64,000 bases of DNA from Laetiporus sulphureus 93-53 (lineage: Eukaryota > Basidiomycota > Agaricomycetes > Polyporales > Laetiporaceae): assembly GCF_001632365.1 (NCBI RefSeq), contig NW_024468531.1:98404-162403 (forward strand), given 5' to 3'. The notes beneath the pieces are model-generated. The model did no database searches and was not told the DNA's origin. It was given only the letters and a program-made list of their open reading frames with translations. Positions 47,570 to 59,189 of the stretch are shown here, piece by piece. Each line of letters begins with the position of its first letter. The first letter of the stretch is position 1. Made by a program: the position numbers and the translations under genes.

Positions 47570-49422
47570 ATGACCGAACTTACATCTTCCTCGCGGACCC
47601 ATATGCTGACAGACGACCTACCGTGGCCCGAGCTGGGCAACGTTTCTCGCGGAGCTACGAGAGGTAATCAAGGGCAAAAGGGCATTCTGGGGCCTCCAGA
47701 CGCCGAGGGCCGATGCGTGTTGCAGCTCCGAGTGCAGCCTGGTGTTCTCGCTGTACGTCTTAACCGCAAAGCAAGCGATTGGTATCGTCTACTTGACGGC
47801 GAAGTCAACCGTGCGCTGAAGCTGACAAAGACGTACTGGAGGAAAGCGAGACGAAGGCAAGATTACGATGCCCGGGCCGACCAAGACCACATGGAACTGC
47901 ACGAGTGGCTTCAGCAGCTCAAGGACAAGGTCATGTCGCACCTGGAGTTGCTGATGCAGAAGGGAGAGATACAAGGTCCCCCTTACCTCATGGCTGACCA
48001 CCTTGAGCTTACGTTTTTGCGGAAATTCATCGAGCGACAAGCGGCCGGGATCCCGCATAACCCTCGTCTTCGACGGAACTATATCCACACGGCGACAGCA
48101 GTGTCAAATTTACAAACGTTCCAGGGTCAAGGCGAAGCGTCGACTAGTCACAATCAACCCGTTGCAGTTTGGGATGAAGGAGACCGAAGTGAGTAAGCTC
48201 TTACCTTTATCAAGCCTCAAGGCTCACCAGCCGCTGCAGTTGATCACGATCAGGGCTCTACCATCTCGACAGAGCCAGTGGATGGAGACAATATGCGGTC
48301 CTTGCTAAATGACATGGAAACTAGTCGTGAGTCTTTAGATTCCGCAACAGACTTCTTCGATGCTTATTAAGGCCACAGGTGTGGCTTTAGCAAAAGCACG
48401 GGCGGAGCTGACTCGTGCCCAGAGAGAGACCCAGGAGGCATTCAGAAGATACACAGCCTGTCTGGAAGAGGAGCAACAAGCTCGTCAACGCGTTACAGGC
48501 ATTGAAGAAAAGCTTGACATTTTCAGTATGTCTGCTTTATAAAGCCTAGCATCGTTGTTCTCAACCTTGGCGCAGCATCTAGACTTATGGAACTCTATCG
48601 AGGCGAGTATTCAGAAGGTAACCCCAAGCGGTAGTTCGCCCACAATCTATCTATCGCTCACCAGAGGCTTAGAAGCTCCCGCTAGGTCTCCACGAGGCGG
48701 CGATAACTACGCCGACCCTCAAGTTCCGAGGTCTGAATCTGCAGCAAGCACGAGCAATTCACAAAAAGGCACTGCGAGTGCTATGTATGTACTCTCCTGG
48801 AGACACGGGTTACCGTGGCTGAACTTAGCATAGGCTCAACAGCGTCAATCTTCCCGATACCGCTGGTAGCTGGAGAGACGCCCGACAGGCACATTGGCCC
48901 CAAGTCATAGATGCACCGGATCTCATGCAAGCTCAAAGTGTGAGTATGATGCAGCGGGTGAGTGCTAGCCGGAAAACTGTGAGGATGGCAAGATCTTAAC
49001 ATCGGGGTAGCAGGTTATCGGCGCATCGTCCCGAGAACACGATATGCAGGTTGACCCTCTTGGTCCTGATCCAGCTCGCAAGCATCCCCGCGGCTGGGAT
49101 AATATGTCAGGTGCGCATCTACTTTACGCTTCGATCATACACTTACTACCTTCACGACGAAGTAGCGCGAGATGCATTTGAGGTACATGAAACTTTCGAG
49201 TTGAGATTCGGCCACTTCTCACGTTCAACGAGCTATCAGGACGTATCCTCCTTGCCGCCCCTGAAGCGTCACCAAATGCCAGGGAACGTTATGGGAACCC
49301 CCTCTGACCAGCTGCTTGCGTCTGGCCTCCGTCAGTCAGGTGTGGCCCCGGATCTGCAGCGAATAGATCACACTACGGGCATGTTGCTCAACCCGCCTGG
49401 TTCTCACCTAGGAAACATGTAA
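47570..49422 (+). CDS. Hypothetical coiled-coil protein
   Basis: I do not recognise this family. The start is ATG 47570 (MTELTSSSRTHMLTDDLPWP). Exon 1 runs to about 48190 and is rich in charged helices, for example LLDGEVNRALKLTKTYWRKA and HMELHEWLQQLKDKVMSHLE. Further exons follow by GTGAGT introns. One holds SPAAVDHDQGSTIS. The next holds the coiled coil AKARAELTRAQRETQEAFRR, then YTACLEEEQQARQRVTGIEE. Later exons are Ser/Pro-rich and end LLNPPGSHLGNM with TAA at 49420-49422. Heptad-like spacing in the coiled coil suggests oligomer formation. Exon edges between 48540 and 49190 are approximate. No signal peptide or membrane segment is seen. Confidence 0.68.
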
Positions 49423-50840
49423 AAAGCCCCCTGACCATCACGTCATTAACTTATGAGTATTGCTACGAGTTATATTCTACTGATCTATTCCGCTATTGTC
49501 GCTGTATCGTATTTCTATGTACATAGTGCTCGGTGCCTAGGAAGCGGCTTCTGGTCGTTATCATCTCGTATCTAATATGACGGCAGTCTCCAGACACTTG
49601 AACTGAAAGTGCAAGCTTCCCTGAGCTGTCGCCCGGTGAGAGTCAAGTCCTCCCAATTTGGCAAGGCGGCATGGATTTACTGGTAAGAGTAGCCGTCGGA
49701 TGCGCCAGGATGAATATATATCGCCAGCATTCATATCAGAGAGTCCTCTCGACTGACTACACATATAGGGACCATCGACTCTTCCAAGCTGCCTGTCTTG
49801 CGAGCTCCGGGAGCATGCCACACCTTCGCTGCAAGTCACTCACTCCGGACAAATCGGACTTGCTCCTTCGGCCACAAAAACCGGGAATATCACATCCGAG
49901 CCCGGCCGGCGCCACACGAGAGGTTCAAACTGTGACCGCAGAGAATTTTCTCTGATACGAGAAAGCAAAGGCGGTACGGGCAGAGCAGGTGAAACGTTGG
50001 ATCGAAAGGTAAATCGTGATGCGAGAGAGGTGTCCTAGGATGATCGACGATGGCGACGTCTCCTGATCGACGTCTTCCATGCTCTTCACGCGGTGAAGTA
50101 CGCCGTGTCATTCGCGTTCGAACGAGGATGCTTTGGTGGACAAACGGTTTTCTCGCTCGGCGTGGTCACCTCGAGCTCACCTCGTTGGGTGCGCGTCGTT
50201 GGCGCTGGCGGTGCCATGGCGCGGGCCACGCGTCTCTGGTGAGTTATACTACGGAGGAGAGTCATGCCCAGGCGAGGTGTGCTGAACACCGCATTGCCTG
50301 ACACACAGCACTAGTTCAACTTTTGCCGGCGGACACGGGGTAAGATTCAGTCCGATTGCTTTTTACGTAAGCACTTTTCTTACGTGTGTCTGCCCGATTA
50401 GGCATCCAGTCAAGCTCGTGTCTAAAGCATGTTTGTAGCGTTGGCAGTGCAGTTTATAATGAGCCTCTAGGCAAATTCCTCCCCGGTCCTTGCTCTGCGG
50501 ATGGCTGTCCAGAAGCCCCCATCTTCCTTCAGTTATGATTTTTTTCTGTCCGCTATGCCGGGTGTCTTACGCTCGGGCTATCCACCACCGCCACATCCTC
50601 TGCAGCTCTTAATCCCGTGATGCTTTACACTATTGTCTTCTCCGGAGCTGCTCATATGGACCACGGGCCGCTTTGACAACCACTTCTACCACCCTGGACT
50701 ACGGAGCTGTGGCTTTTGGCAACTTTCGCGTGTCGGGCACGTGCAAAGGATATTTGAGCACTTAGACCTTGTTCCTTTTCACACATATAAGTGGCAAGCG
50801 CTCCGGAGCTCCTCTGTCATTTTCTTCGCTTTTCTCTTGC
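49423..50840. other. Intergenic region upstream of the CCCH gene
   Basis: No supported gene. Short frames on both strands lack domains. The 3' part should contain the CCCH promoter. Confidence 0.35.
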
Positions 50841-52616
50841 ATGTCCGAGATGGCTTCACGACGAGATCGGTTACGTGGTGCGTCTTTTTGATCATTCTAT
50901 GTGGCGATTCTGTACTCACTGCAGAGCGTAGGCAAGCTATGCAGAAATTATGCCCTCGGCCACTGCCCGCAGGGAAATCAGTGTAAATATGTTCATCCGA
51001 ATTCGCCCCCAGCAACGTCGGCTTTTCCTCCTCCTCAGTATCAGTGGCCTCAGGTACGTTTGAGATAGCCACATATCCGGATTCTTAGCTGAGGGACCAT
51101 CCATTTACACCACTTACGCGTATCAGGGATACCCAACTCCTCTATCGACAACAATGCGGTTCCCAGTCTCTGGACCGTGGGTGACGTGGAACCCACAGCA
51201 CCAGCAAATGCAAGGACGACCATGGGAGGGCACAGGTGGCCACAGCATGGTTCAACCAGAGCGCCCCGCTTCCATCTCTCAATACAAGCCGCTATCGTGG
51301 AGGACTGCGTTGTGCAGGCACTACACGAAGAATCGGGGATGGTGTCCGTTGGGCGACGAATGCAATTAGTAAGGATCCCGATTTGTTAATCGTCAATTTT
51401 TTTTTCACTAACACATGTTTCTTCGACAGTATACACGATTTGAAGCTCGCGGATCTCGCACTCGAAGACGCTCGATTTTCTGGTGGCAAGCGCGACGCGG
51501 CCACGTCCGATCAGCAGGGGTCGGCGGGCTCCAAGCAAAGCCACTGCTGGGCATACGTGCAAGGACTCTGCCACGTCAAAGACTGTCCTTATCTTCACCC
51601 GATAGCGGTCGATTTGTGTGCGTACGCCCTCCACTCATTATCCTCACTCATCTCATCTCACCGACCTCATCTTCCACACAGTCATTCGCCACACACCTTG
51701 CCTGGCATGGCCGAACTGCACCAAAGGTGCTCTTTGCCCTTACAAGCACCCAGAGCCGATCATCCCCAAAGTACACGCACTCCCCATGTCTCCGCAGTCG
51801 ACCACGAGCGTGCACCCGCCCACCCCCGCCAAACCCATCCTCTCCGGCGCCGTGCAGTACCACGGCACGACCTACTTCCCACTCCAATCGCAAACTTCGC
51901 AGTCCTCTCAGGCCACGAGCGCAGGGCCCATTTCGCCCCAGGACCCGCGAGCGCCGTACCACATGTTCCCGATAAACGGCCAGGTCTTAGGGTCGCCTCC
52001 CTCAGGCTGGCCATACCCGTCTCCCATCTCCCCCATCGCCATCCACGCCGCTCCTTCCTATCCCGTTCCGATCAACCCTGCGTACCCATATGGTTCCCCG
52101 CCCTGGCACGAGCGCATGGTGCTAGGGTCTCCGATGGGCCAAGTCGCGCCGGGGTTCCCCGGCTGCGAGCCGTATCCATCGTACAGCGGCGCGAACTATG
52201 AGTATCACCACCTGCCTGCCAGCAGCTTCCCCGCAGATGATCATGTAATGTATCAAGCTGATCCGTCGCTACCGCGCGGCGCGCTGTTTCCTGGGCAACC
52301 CCAGGAGAGCGTTCCTGAAAGGTACAACATCCCTCGGTCCAGCGTCGACTACCATCCCGTTCTCGAGCACGCACCGTCCCACACGGTCCCCGCAGCACAC
52401 GAAGAGTTGCAATTCCCTTATGCTCCGCGGGAGACGCAGGGCGGCGGACCCGCGACTCGAAGGCGAATCAGCGTGGCGCTGAGAAGCAAGGAAGACACGG
52501 ACGCGTTGGACGTGTCGACGCACGGCGAGCGCAGGGCGAGCTGGCAGACGCATGGAACGCACTGCCATCACAAGGCGAGATCGCTCTCACCTTCATTCGA
52601 GAGACGTGCTCACTGA
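50841..52616 (+). CDS. CCCH zinc-finger protein with four fingers, probable RNA-binding
   Basis: Chosen start is ATG 50841 (MSEMASRRDRLRG), whose first intron (GTGCGT..GCGTAG) leads in frame to the first finger. Fingers in order: LCRNYALGHCPQGNQCKYVH (CX7CX5CX3H); LCRHYTKNRGWCPLGDECNY plus IH after an intron (CX9CX5CX3H); HCWAYVQGLCHVKDCPYLHP (CX7CX4CX3H); and PCLAWPNCTKGALCPYKHPE (CX5CX5CX3H). Between fingers 2 and 3 lies a charged linker. The C-terminal ~300 residues are Pro/Ser/Tyr-rich and disordered, ending SPSFERRAH with TGA at 52614-52616. Tandem CCCH fingers usually bind AU-rich RNA or act in mRNA processing, in nucleus or cytoplasm. The exact role is unknown. A pyrimidine-rich 3' flank (about 52760-52812) follows. 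Confidence 0.85.
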
Positions 52617-53767
52617 TCCCGTTGGCTTCGCAGAGCTGGGCAGCTGCCTCGTCGTCCGCCCGCTATCTATAAGCGACGGCCTAATTCGCAGTTGGTATCA
52701 TGAATGGGTTCCGGAACTTCAATCTGCCTGTCTCATCGAACTCGATGGATGTAAAAATACACGTTTTTTGTTCTCTTTTCTTTCTTTTTCTTTCTTTTTC
52801 ACTTCATTTCATTTCCTTTCGGTCTCGACTCATGCTTTCCCCGTCCTAAACAAAGAACCTTCCTCGAAATAAGTCGTACTAGTGTTTCTGTTTCTACCAT
52901 GTACCGGACAGATACCTCCATCATCCATCCACAGTTATCACACATTTCATCTTGGAAAGGACCTGGCCAACCACGTTTGCTTGTAACGCACTCACTCTAC
53001 TCTAGCTGTAGCACCCCCCGTACTCATACCGTTCCTGGATCCGTCGCTGACCTGCATGTATCTCCCTGCACGCTACCGCAACCGCTAATGCAACGACCCC
53101 TCCACGAGACTCCCGTATTGTCCAAAAGGCGATGACTCGCTCGCTGCGGATGATGTGCCTCGAGGCATACCCCGAGGGCACCGCGCGTTCCACTCCCGAA
53201 ATGAATTCACCATGCGGCGTCTGACAATACCAACACGCACGGCGCACTACTAATGCGCACTCGCCCCACTAGACCCACGAGCACACGTTTCACGCTGCAA
53301 GATAATACAGGATATATCGATAGCGGCCACCGTATGCCGGTGCCCACGAGAAGCACTATGATACAAAGGGAACAGAATGCAACGACCCGATAAACCTGAT
53401 AATGTTATGAGTAAATGGGTGTGACCCAGACCACGCGATAACTTCCGATCCAGGGACTGCGNNNNNNNNNNNNNNNNNNNNNNNNNNNNNNNNNNNNNNN
53501 NNNNNNNNNNNNNNNNNNNNNNNNNNNNNNNNNNNNNNNNNNNNNNNNNNNNNNNNNNNNNAGTGGATGAGCAAGCATGATGGATGAGAGCAAAGCCACA
53601 GCACGAGCCGCGGCCCGAGAGAGCATGAAGGAAGAGACATGTGGGGCGCAGTAGCGATGCAACAGGGGATGCGCATGCCGGAAATGAGATAGCGGCTACG
53701 CGGGTCGTGGTAGAGGATGGACCATGGACTACGTACGGGACGGAGCACACACGGAGCGCGATGGCAC
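52617..53767. other. Intergenic region between convergent genes, with assembly gap
   Basis: This holds the two 3' flanks of the CCCH gene (+) and the acidic orphan (-). A CT-rich tract lies near 52760-52812. Frames across the N run are artefacts. No gene is supported. Confidence 0.4.
53462..53561. other. Assembly gap (100 N)
   Basis: Exactly 100 undetermined bases, a conventional scaffold-gap size, so the true length is unknown. Confidence 0.99.
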
Positions 53768-56452
53768 CTAGCCAAGGGCGTGGCTCAGCGTGCTCGACGC
53801 CTGCACCGGTACCGGCTCAACGGCCACGTCATAGACGGCGGTGCTCGCCACCGCCGCGGACGCAGGAAGAGTCGAGGCCTCCACGTTGCACGCAAATGGC
53901 GACGGCACTGAAGGTGGCGCGGGCGATGATGGGGATGGCGATGGAGCTGACGCGCCTGCGAGGCTCATCATGCATCCTGCGCTGGAGGCCATCAGACACT
54001 GCAAGAAGGTAGTGTGCAACGCACACCCAGGTGCGCTCTGCGCCGCGCCCGAAACCCCGGCCGACACAGCGAGGGCGATGAAATTCTCGTTCATCATCGA
54101 CGTGCCTGCGTCTGGAGGCGCCGCGAGGCCGTGTGCCGATAGTGAAGGGTTGAGTGAAGGGTCGAGCCACGACTGCGTTTGGGACGGCGACGAATACGAG
54201 ATGCTCGGCGAGCCCGCACCCATGCCATAGGATGACATCAGCGTTCCCTGGGTGCTGTACGTGCCCTGCTGCGTGCAACAGAATGCTCCAACAGCCTGAG
54301 AGTCCATGTACGATAGGTCACCTGTCGAAGGTGCCCTTGGTATGAACGGGGACGCGGGCATGAACGCCGTGAACCATTCCTCCTGAGTGTATTGGACCTG
54401 GACGGCTGGTCGCGGGATATTTGCCCACTCGAGACGACGTTGTTTGTCCACAGGGGTGCCTCGACCCATAAAAGTCCTGCCGTCTGGAGTAAGGAGTGGG
54501 GATGAGTCTAGGTATGGGACGCGGATGGATCCTAGACGAGGCAATTGAAACGAGACTACGGGTGCCGTTGGTGTCGAAGGGATTGATGATGCACCTGACG
54601 CGTTTGATGCCATGACGCTCTGGACGTGAGACGTATCATCAGTGGCGTCTACCTGCTTATCCTGTTGTCCGTCAATAAAGAGTGTTGTGGCCACGACGGA
54701 TGTATCGACGCTCATCACCTCAAAGCCATCCGTCGCGTTATCTTCCACGTCCATGAGGTCCTCGTCGTCATCTTCGTCGTCTTCATCCCAGAGATCGTCA
54801 TCGTCAAAGTCCATCTCTATGTCGATCAAGCTCTCGTCGAAAGCTTCGGAATCACTTTCGCGCTCCGAATAGCTCGCAGGAGTATACAGACGGAACTCGG
54901 TCGGAGGCGCACAGCGCTCGGCGTCAGCGGCAACAGTCTTGGCGATGACATCCCGACCATAGCGGCGGTACCTGTGCGGAAGGTAGTTAGGCACGACCTA
55001 CTCCAGGAGACGAACGGCGTACAGGTAGCTAACGCGTTCTTGCATTGCAATCTTCCATATGTTCGCATCGCATGTTTCGGCTTTGAGTGTACGTGCAGGG
55101 GCAGGAACGGGTTGAGGTGGCGGTGTCGGCAAAGGCACCTGAGACGTGGAAGCAACTGACGCCTGCTGCACATTGGTTCTTGACGATGATGCGATCGCAG
55201 GTAACGTCTCGTTCTCAATGAATGATGGTACAGCCGGGACCGTGGGCAGCTTGATCTCTGCTGACGCAGACTCTGGTCGAGATGCCTCGGGGCATACGTT
55301 CTGGCTCTCACAGAGCCGTCTGTCCCTGCGGCAGCTACTAATCAGTGACTAATGGTGTAGAGGGTAAGGATGTGACATACTCGAAGGGGAGTGAAGGGAA
55401 AGAAGGTTCTCCCGCGAGGGGCAACGTAACATCGAGATCCCTGCAGGAAGATGAGGCATGTTCAAGCTCTGACAGCGAAGACACTCACGATCCGCCTGTT
55501 TCAGTGGCCATGCCATCGGAGCCGACATGTTGGTCCAGCTGGCAGAGAATCAGTCAGGAGGATCTGGTGCGGTCATCGGCGCGTTGTGCTCACCTCTTCC
55601 CGTCCTCCGTCCGGCATCGAAGCACGCTCCGTGACGCCGGAGCCGCTGGGCGAAAGCTTCCGAGACGCCTCCTTCCTAAAACGGGCGTCCTTCTGTGCGG
55701 CTCGAGCGACGTCCGCGGCGAGGGCGGAGTCGCTGGCGACTCCGCCATCGGTGCCCTCGGCAGCGGCGAGATTGTCATCGCTCAAACGAGGGATGTTTGT
55801 TGATTGGTCAGCAGCGACGATAGGAGAGGCGAGGGTGTGGCCAAGGCCGTCGGAGAGGGAGAGTCGCTGCCGCTTGAGGGCCCGGAGTGCCCTTGGGGTG
55901 CGGAAAAGCTCATCCAGATCGGGGGCCAGGGGGAGGGGGCCAGCGGTGGCATGATCAGGGAGATCGGGTCCACGGCGACGCTTGCGTGGCACATCCAATT
56001 TTGGGCGTGGAACAAACTTCGTCTCAAAACCCGCTAGCCTTGCGTGAGGACGTGTCCCGGATTGGGTCAATTTGACTCCAGGCTGGCGGGCTCGGTTAGT
56101 GATGAGGCTGCGGGTAGCCTTGCTCGGACGACCGGTCGCTTTACGGCTTCGACTTCTGCTTGTACCATGGGAACTGGAACTGTCTACTTTGCTCCTGCTG
56201 CTGCGACGACGACGGCTCCCGCCTGCAGCGCTGGGCCCCGAAGGGCTACTATTACGAACAAGAAGGCGGACAGATCGTCTCAAGGCGATCTGATGGCCGT
56301 CGACGCTGTGCGACACAGGCATATCAACAAGACGTGTTGGCGTGGCCATGACGGGGCCGCGCGATGGAAGCACAACAATAAGCGGCTCGTTGAGCGGCAC
56401 AGCAGTTGATGACGGCTGGCTAGCGGCTATCGACACACGACGACAATGCATT
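53768..56452 (-). CDS. Large orphan protein with basic N-terminus and acidic centre, probably nuclear
   Basis: I do not recognise the family. I join what look like two separate frames into one gene. The N-terminal exon (start near 56452 or 56349, to about 55587) ends GGREE at a GTGAGC donor. A CTGCCAG acceptor then gives LDQHVGSDGMATETGG in phase 0. Further introns lie near 55496-55450, 55393-55340 and 55016-54970. The last (GTACGC..CACAG, 51 nt) joins IWKIAMQERVSYL to YRRYGRDVIAKTV. The N-terminal part is Arg/Ser-rich with possible nuclear signals (RKRRRG, SRRRRSSRSK) and an AT-hook-like KATGRPSKATR. The centre has an extreme acidic tract (DFDDDDLWDEDDEDDDEDLM). The C-terminal half is Ser/Pro-rich, ending STLSHALG. 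About 800 aa in all. Basic/acidic blocks suggest chromatin or transcription, but this is inference. Confidence 0.6.
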
Positions 56453-59189
56453 GCGATGAGTGCCACTACAAGAAGAGAAGACGGGGAGATGGTTACATTC
56501 GCAAAACGGGCGACGCCGCTGTCGTGGGCGTGGCAGATGGGCTGAAATGAAGGCTGAATTGAAGGAGAGCCGAGCTGAGGTGGACGCGGGGGAATTAGAC
56601 TGACACCAAATGCAGATCGGATATCGATGATGGAGGATCGGGTATCCGAGAACGGGGCACTCGAAATACGCTGAGCTGGGGACGAGAACAACCACCGCCC
56701 CCTCCGCCACGCGTACGTAACCGCCACGGACAAACATGTCCAAGCATTCTGCCGATATGCCGAGACCATGTGACCTCCCATCTCAGGTCAAACAACCTAC
56801 CGAGGCTCCTGCGGCCTGGCATCCGTTATGCAGCATTTCATATGGAAGCTCGAGGACTTGCAAATTCAGTCTTTTACAAACCGCATAATTCCCTGCGCGT
56901 CGTGCGATGACAATTCATTCATCTTTATCGGCAAAAGGCGGGAGACGGCACCCTTTCCCTTCTGAGATTTCCACCCCGACTTCTCGCCTCTGCCGCTCGT
57001 TTGCGGAATGGCGACTCTCACGTGCGCTTGGCTTCGCGTTCCTCGCTGGCCTCGTGCTGCTGGATTCCTTGTCTGCTCCTGTGCGGAAAGCTCAAAGGCG
57101 ATTCTTGTCTTCCCGCGCAGCGATATTATGCCTCTTCATTTATCGTCTCTGCTGCGCCTAGGCTTCCGCGGAGATGGTGGTGAGCTTCTCGATCACACGC
57201 ATATTGCTGGTAGAATACCTTTTCCGAGAGTTCTCCTTGCCGTCGCTATGGCAGGCGCATATAGGGACCCATGGTGTCGACCTCCCTGGAAACGCCTTTC
57301 TTTTCGGTTCTTCTACTGAAAGAAAGACATCATAAGTCTGGACTGGTGAAGGGATACTGCACGCATATTGCCCCCCTCACAATGACAGGCGCAGCACCTG
57401 TCGTTTCTGGATCAACCAAGTATTCCGACGCTGGCTTCGCAATCTCAAACATGGATGATATCCCTGCTCCCTTTCAAGTTGACTCACGTCGCGACTCTAT
57501 GGGTCCAAATGGATTTCCGCTTGCGAATCGCGCTGAACAGTGAACATAACTTAAAGCAATAAATGGGATCCGGAGAAGCAGAAGAGCCCATGACATGAAA
57601 CCCGAATTGCGGGGCTGACAGAGAATCCCGTAGACAGCGCTTTGTTTTGCACGCGTCAGGACCGCACAGCCGGTGCGTATCCATGTATGTACGCATTTTC
57701 GCTCAGGAATGTACATAGAGTCGGTCCGTCCATTCCAATTCTGATGCGATTGCGATTGGGGCTCGGTCCGGTTGCTGTGAAGTTCGCCCAGCGGTAGATG
57801 AATAAATCATAACGAATCTCGGCGCGCATACAGTTGGCGTTGTCTGTTCTCTTCGGATCACAGAGGTGTTCTTTCTGTGCAGCAGCGTATGTCACGTTGC
57901 GGACGCGAGTGTCTGCTTCGCACCGGGGATCTTTGGCAATTCACACCCTTGAACCCGGTGGCAGTGAGGGGTCAGTGCATGTGCATGTGCATGTGTATGG
58001 CCAATGGGAGTTCGTCGACTTCGACTCGAGCAATCGATCTGCTTGACGGTGCAGTCGCTTCGTTTCGATCGAGTCTGGCTTTGTGCGAATGAGACATTCT
58101 TTGTTCAGCTCGAGAACCTCGATGTGTATACCACGATCGACCAATCTTGTGGTCTCCAATGACGAGGTTCAGCCCGAAGCTCGAAGCCTGCATAGCAAGG
58201 TGTGAGCGGAGACAGGAACTATGTTGACCGATCGACATCCTTCACAGTAGACGGCGGTTTCTCGCGGTCACAGGTCCACGATCCTTCTGTCGTCGTTGTG
58301 CCGGCCAAGGGTGGTACGATGCATACCGGTCAGCAGGGGTGGTCCGACAAGGGAGAACGAGGCTACACCGTCGTTGTCATCTGCTATCCCTCTTCTGACA
58401 GAGTCTTTCGGGTTTCACTGCTGCAGTCCCGGGGTTCACGGTGCCGCTGTCATAAGATCCCACACGGATGGAAAAAAGAATGGCAGATAACGGAACATAG
58501 TAGCCTCATAAACGGCCGGTGGGAGGGGAAACTAAAGCTATAAAAAGAATGAAGAACGTCACGGCCCCGAGTAAATCGTCTCAGGTTGTGCACGGGCCTT
58601 ACCCGGGGGTGTCTCCGTAGCAGCAGCAAGGTTCCTGCATATGCTGCAAAAATGTGCCTGAAGAAACGAACAAGGGGTGAGAAAGACTGTTCTGAGAGAA
58701 CTGCTTGCCGGTTTATGCCACCTCCAGTACCAACAGATGCGATATAACGGTCCGGGGCTCAAAAATCTTAATTCCCTTTCGGCAAGATACGTTACTTGGG
58801 ATCCTATGAGCACATGGTATGGTATTTCAGATTCGAGTTTATGATAGGTGGCACAACCATGATCATGCCACAACAAAATGGAGCTGCTTACCGCTCATCC
58901 ACGTCTCTCGGAGAATGTGCCTCGTGGCCATGTGTTTTGTACGAGAGCCTATGTGGTCCAAGCCGGCCGGCAACGTTTCAAATTACATCTGTTGATCAAA
59001 CATTCACTGCTGCTCTTTGCCGCAGTCCGATCATAATTGGACGGTGTCAACTCTCCCGTACATAATGTTGCCCGGGCACCCGAGTCAAGTAGTCTGGAGT
59101 GCAAGAACAATCCATGTCGAAAATTCTTCAAAGAGAAGATAGTACGTCTGTTGATCTGATACGAGCGGCCGTCTCCGCTTATGCATGTT
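56453..59189. other. 2.7-kb stretch without a supported gene
   Basis: Overlapping plus frames at 56907-57543 include a hydrophobic run (LGFAFLAGLVLLDS) and a Ser-rich end, but no consistent splice model. A (GTGCAT)-type microsatellite lies at about 57976-57996. Nothing else is supported. Confidence 0.35.

Noticed and set aside
53250..53775. Minus frames running through the N gap
   Set aside because: The frame is carried by undetermined bases, so it has no meaning.
54970..54999. Apparent 30-nt intron (GTAGGT..CTAAC..CACAG) in the acidic orphan gene
   Set aside because: A better donor (GTACGC) lies 21 nt upstream and gives a normal 51-nt intron that also keeps frame.
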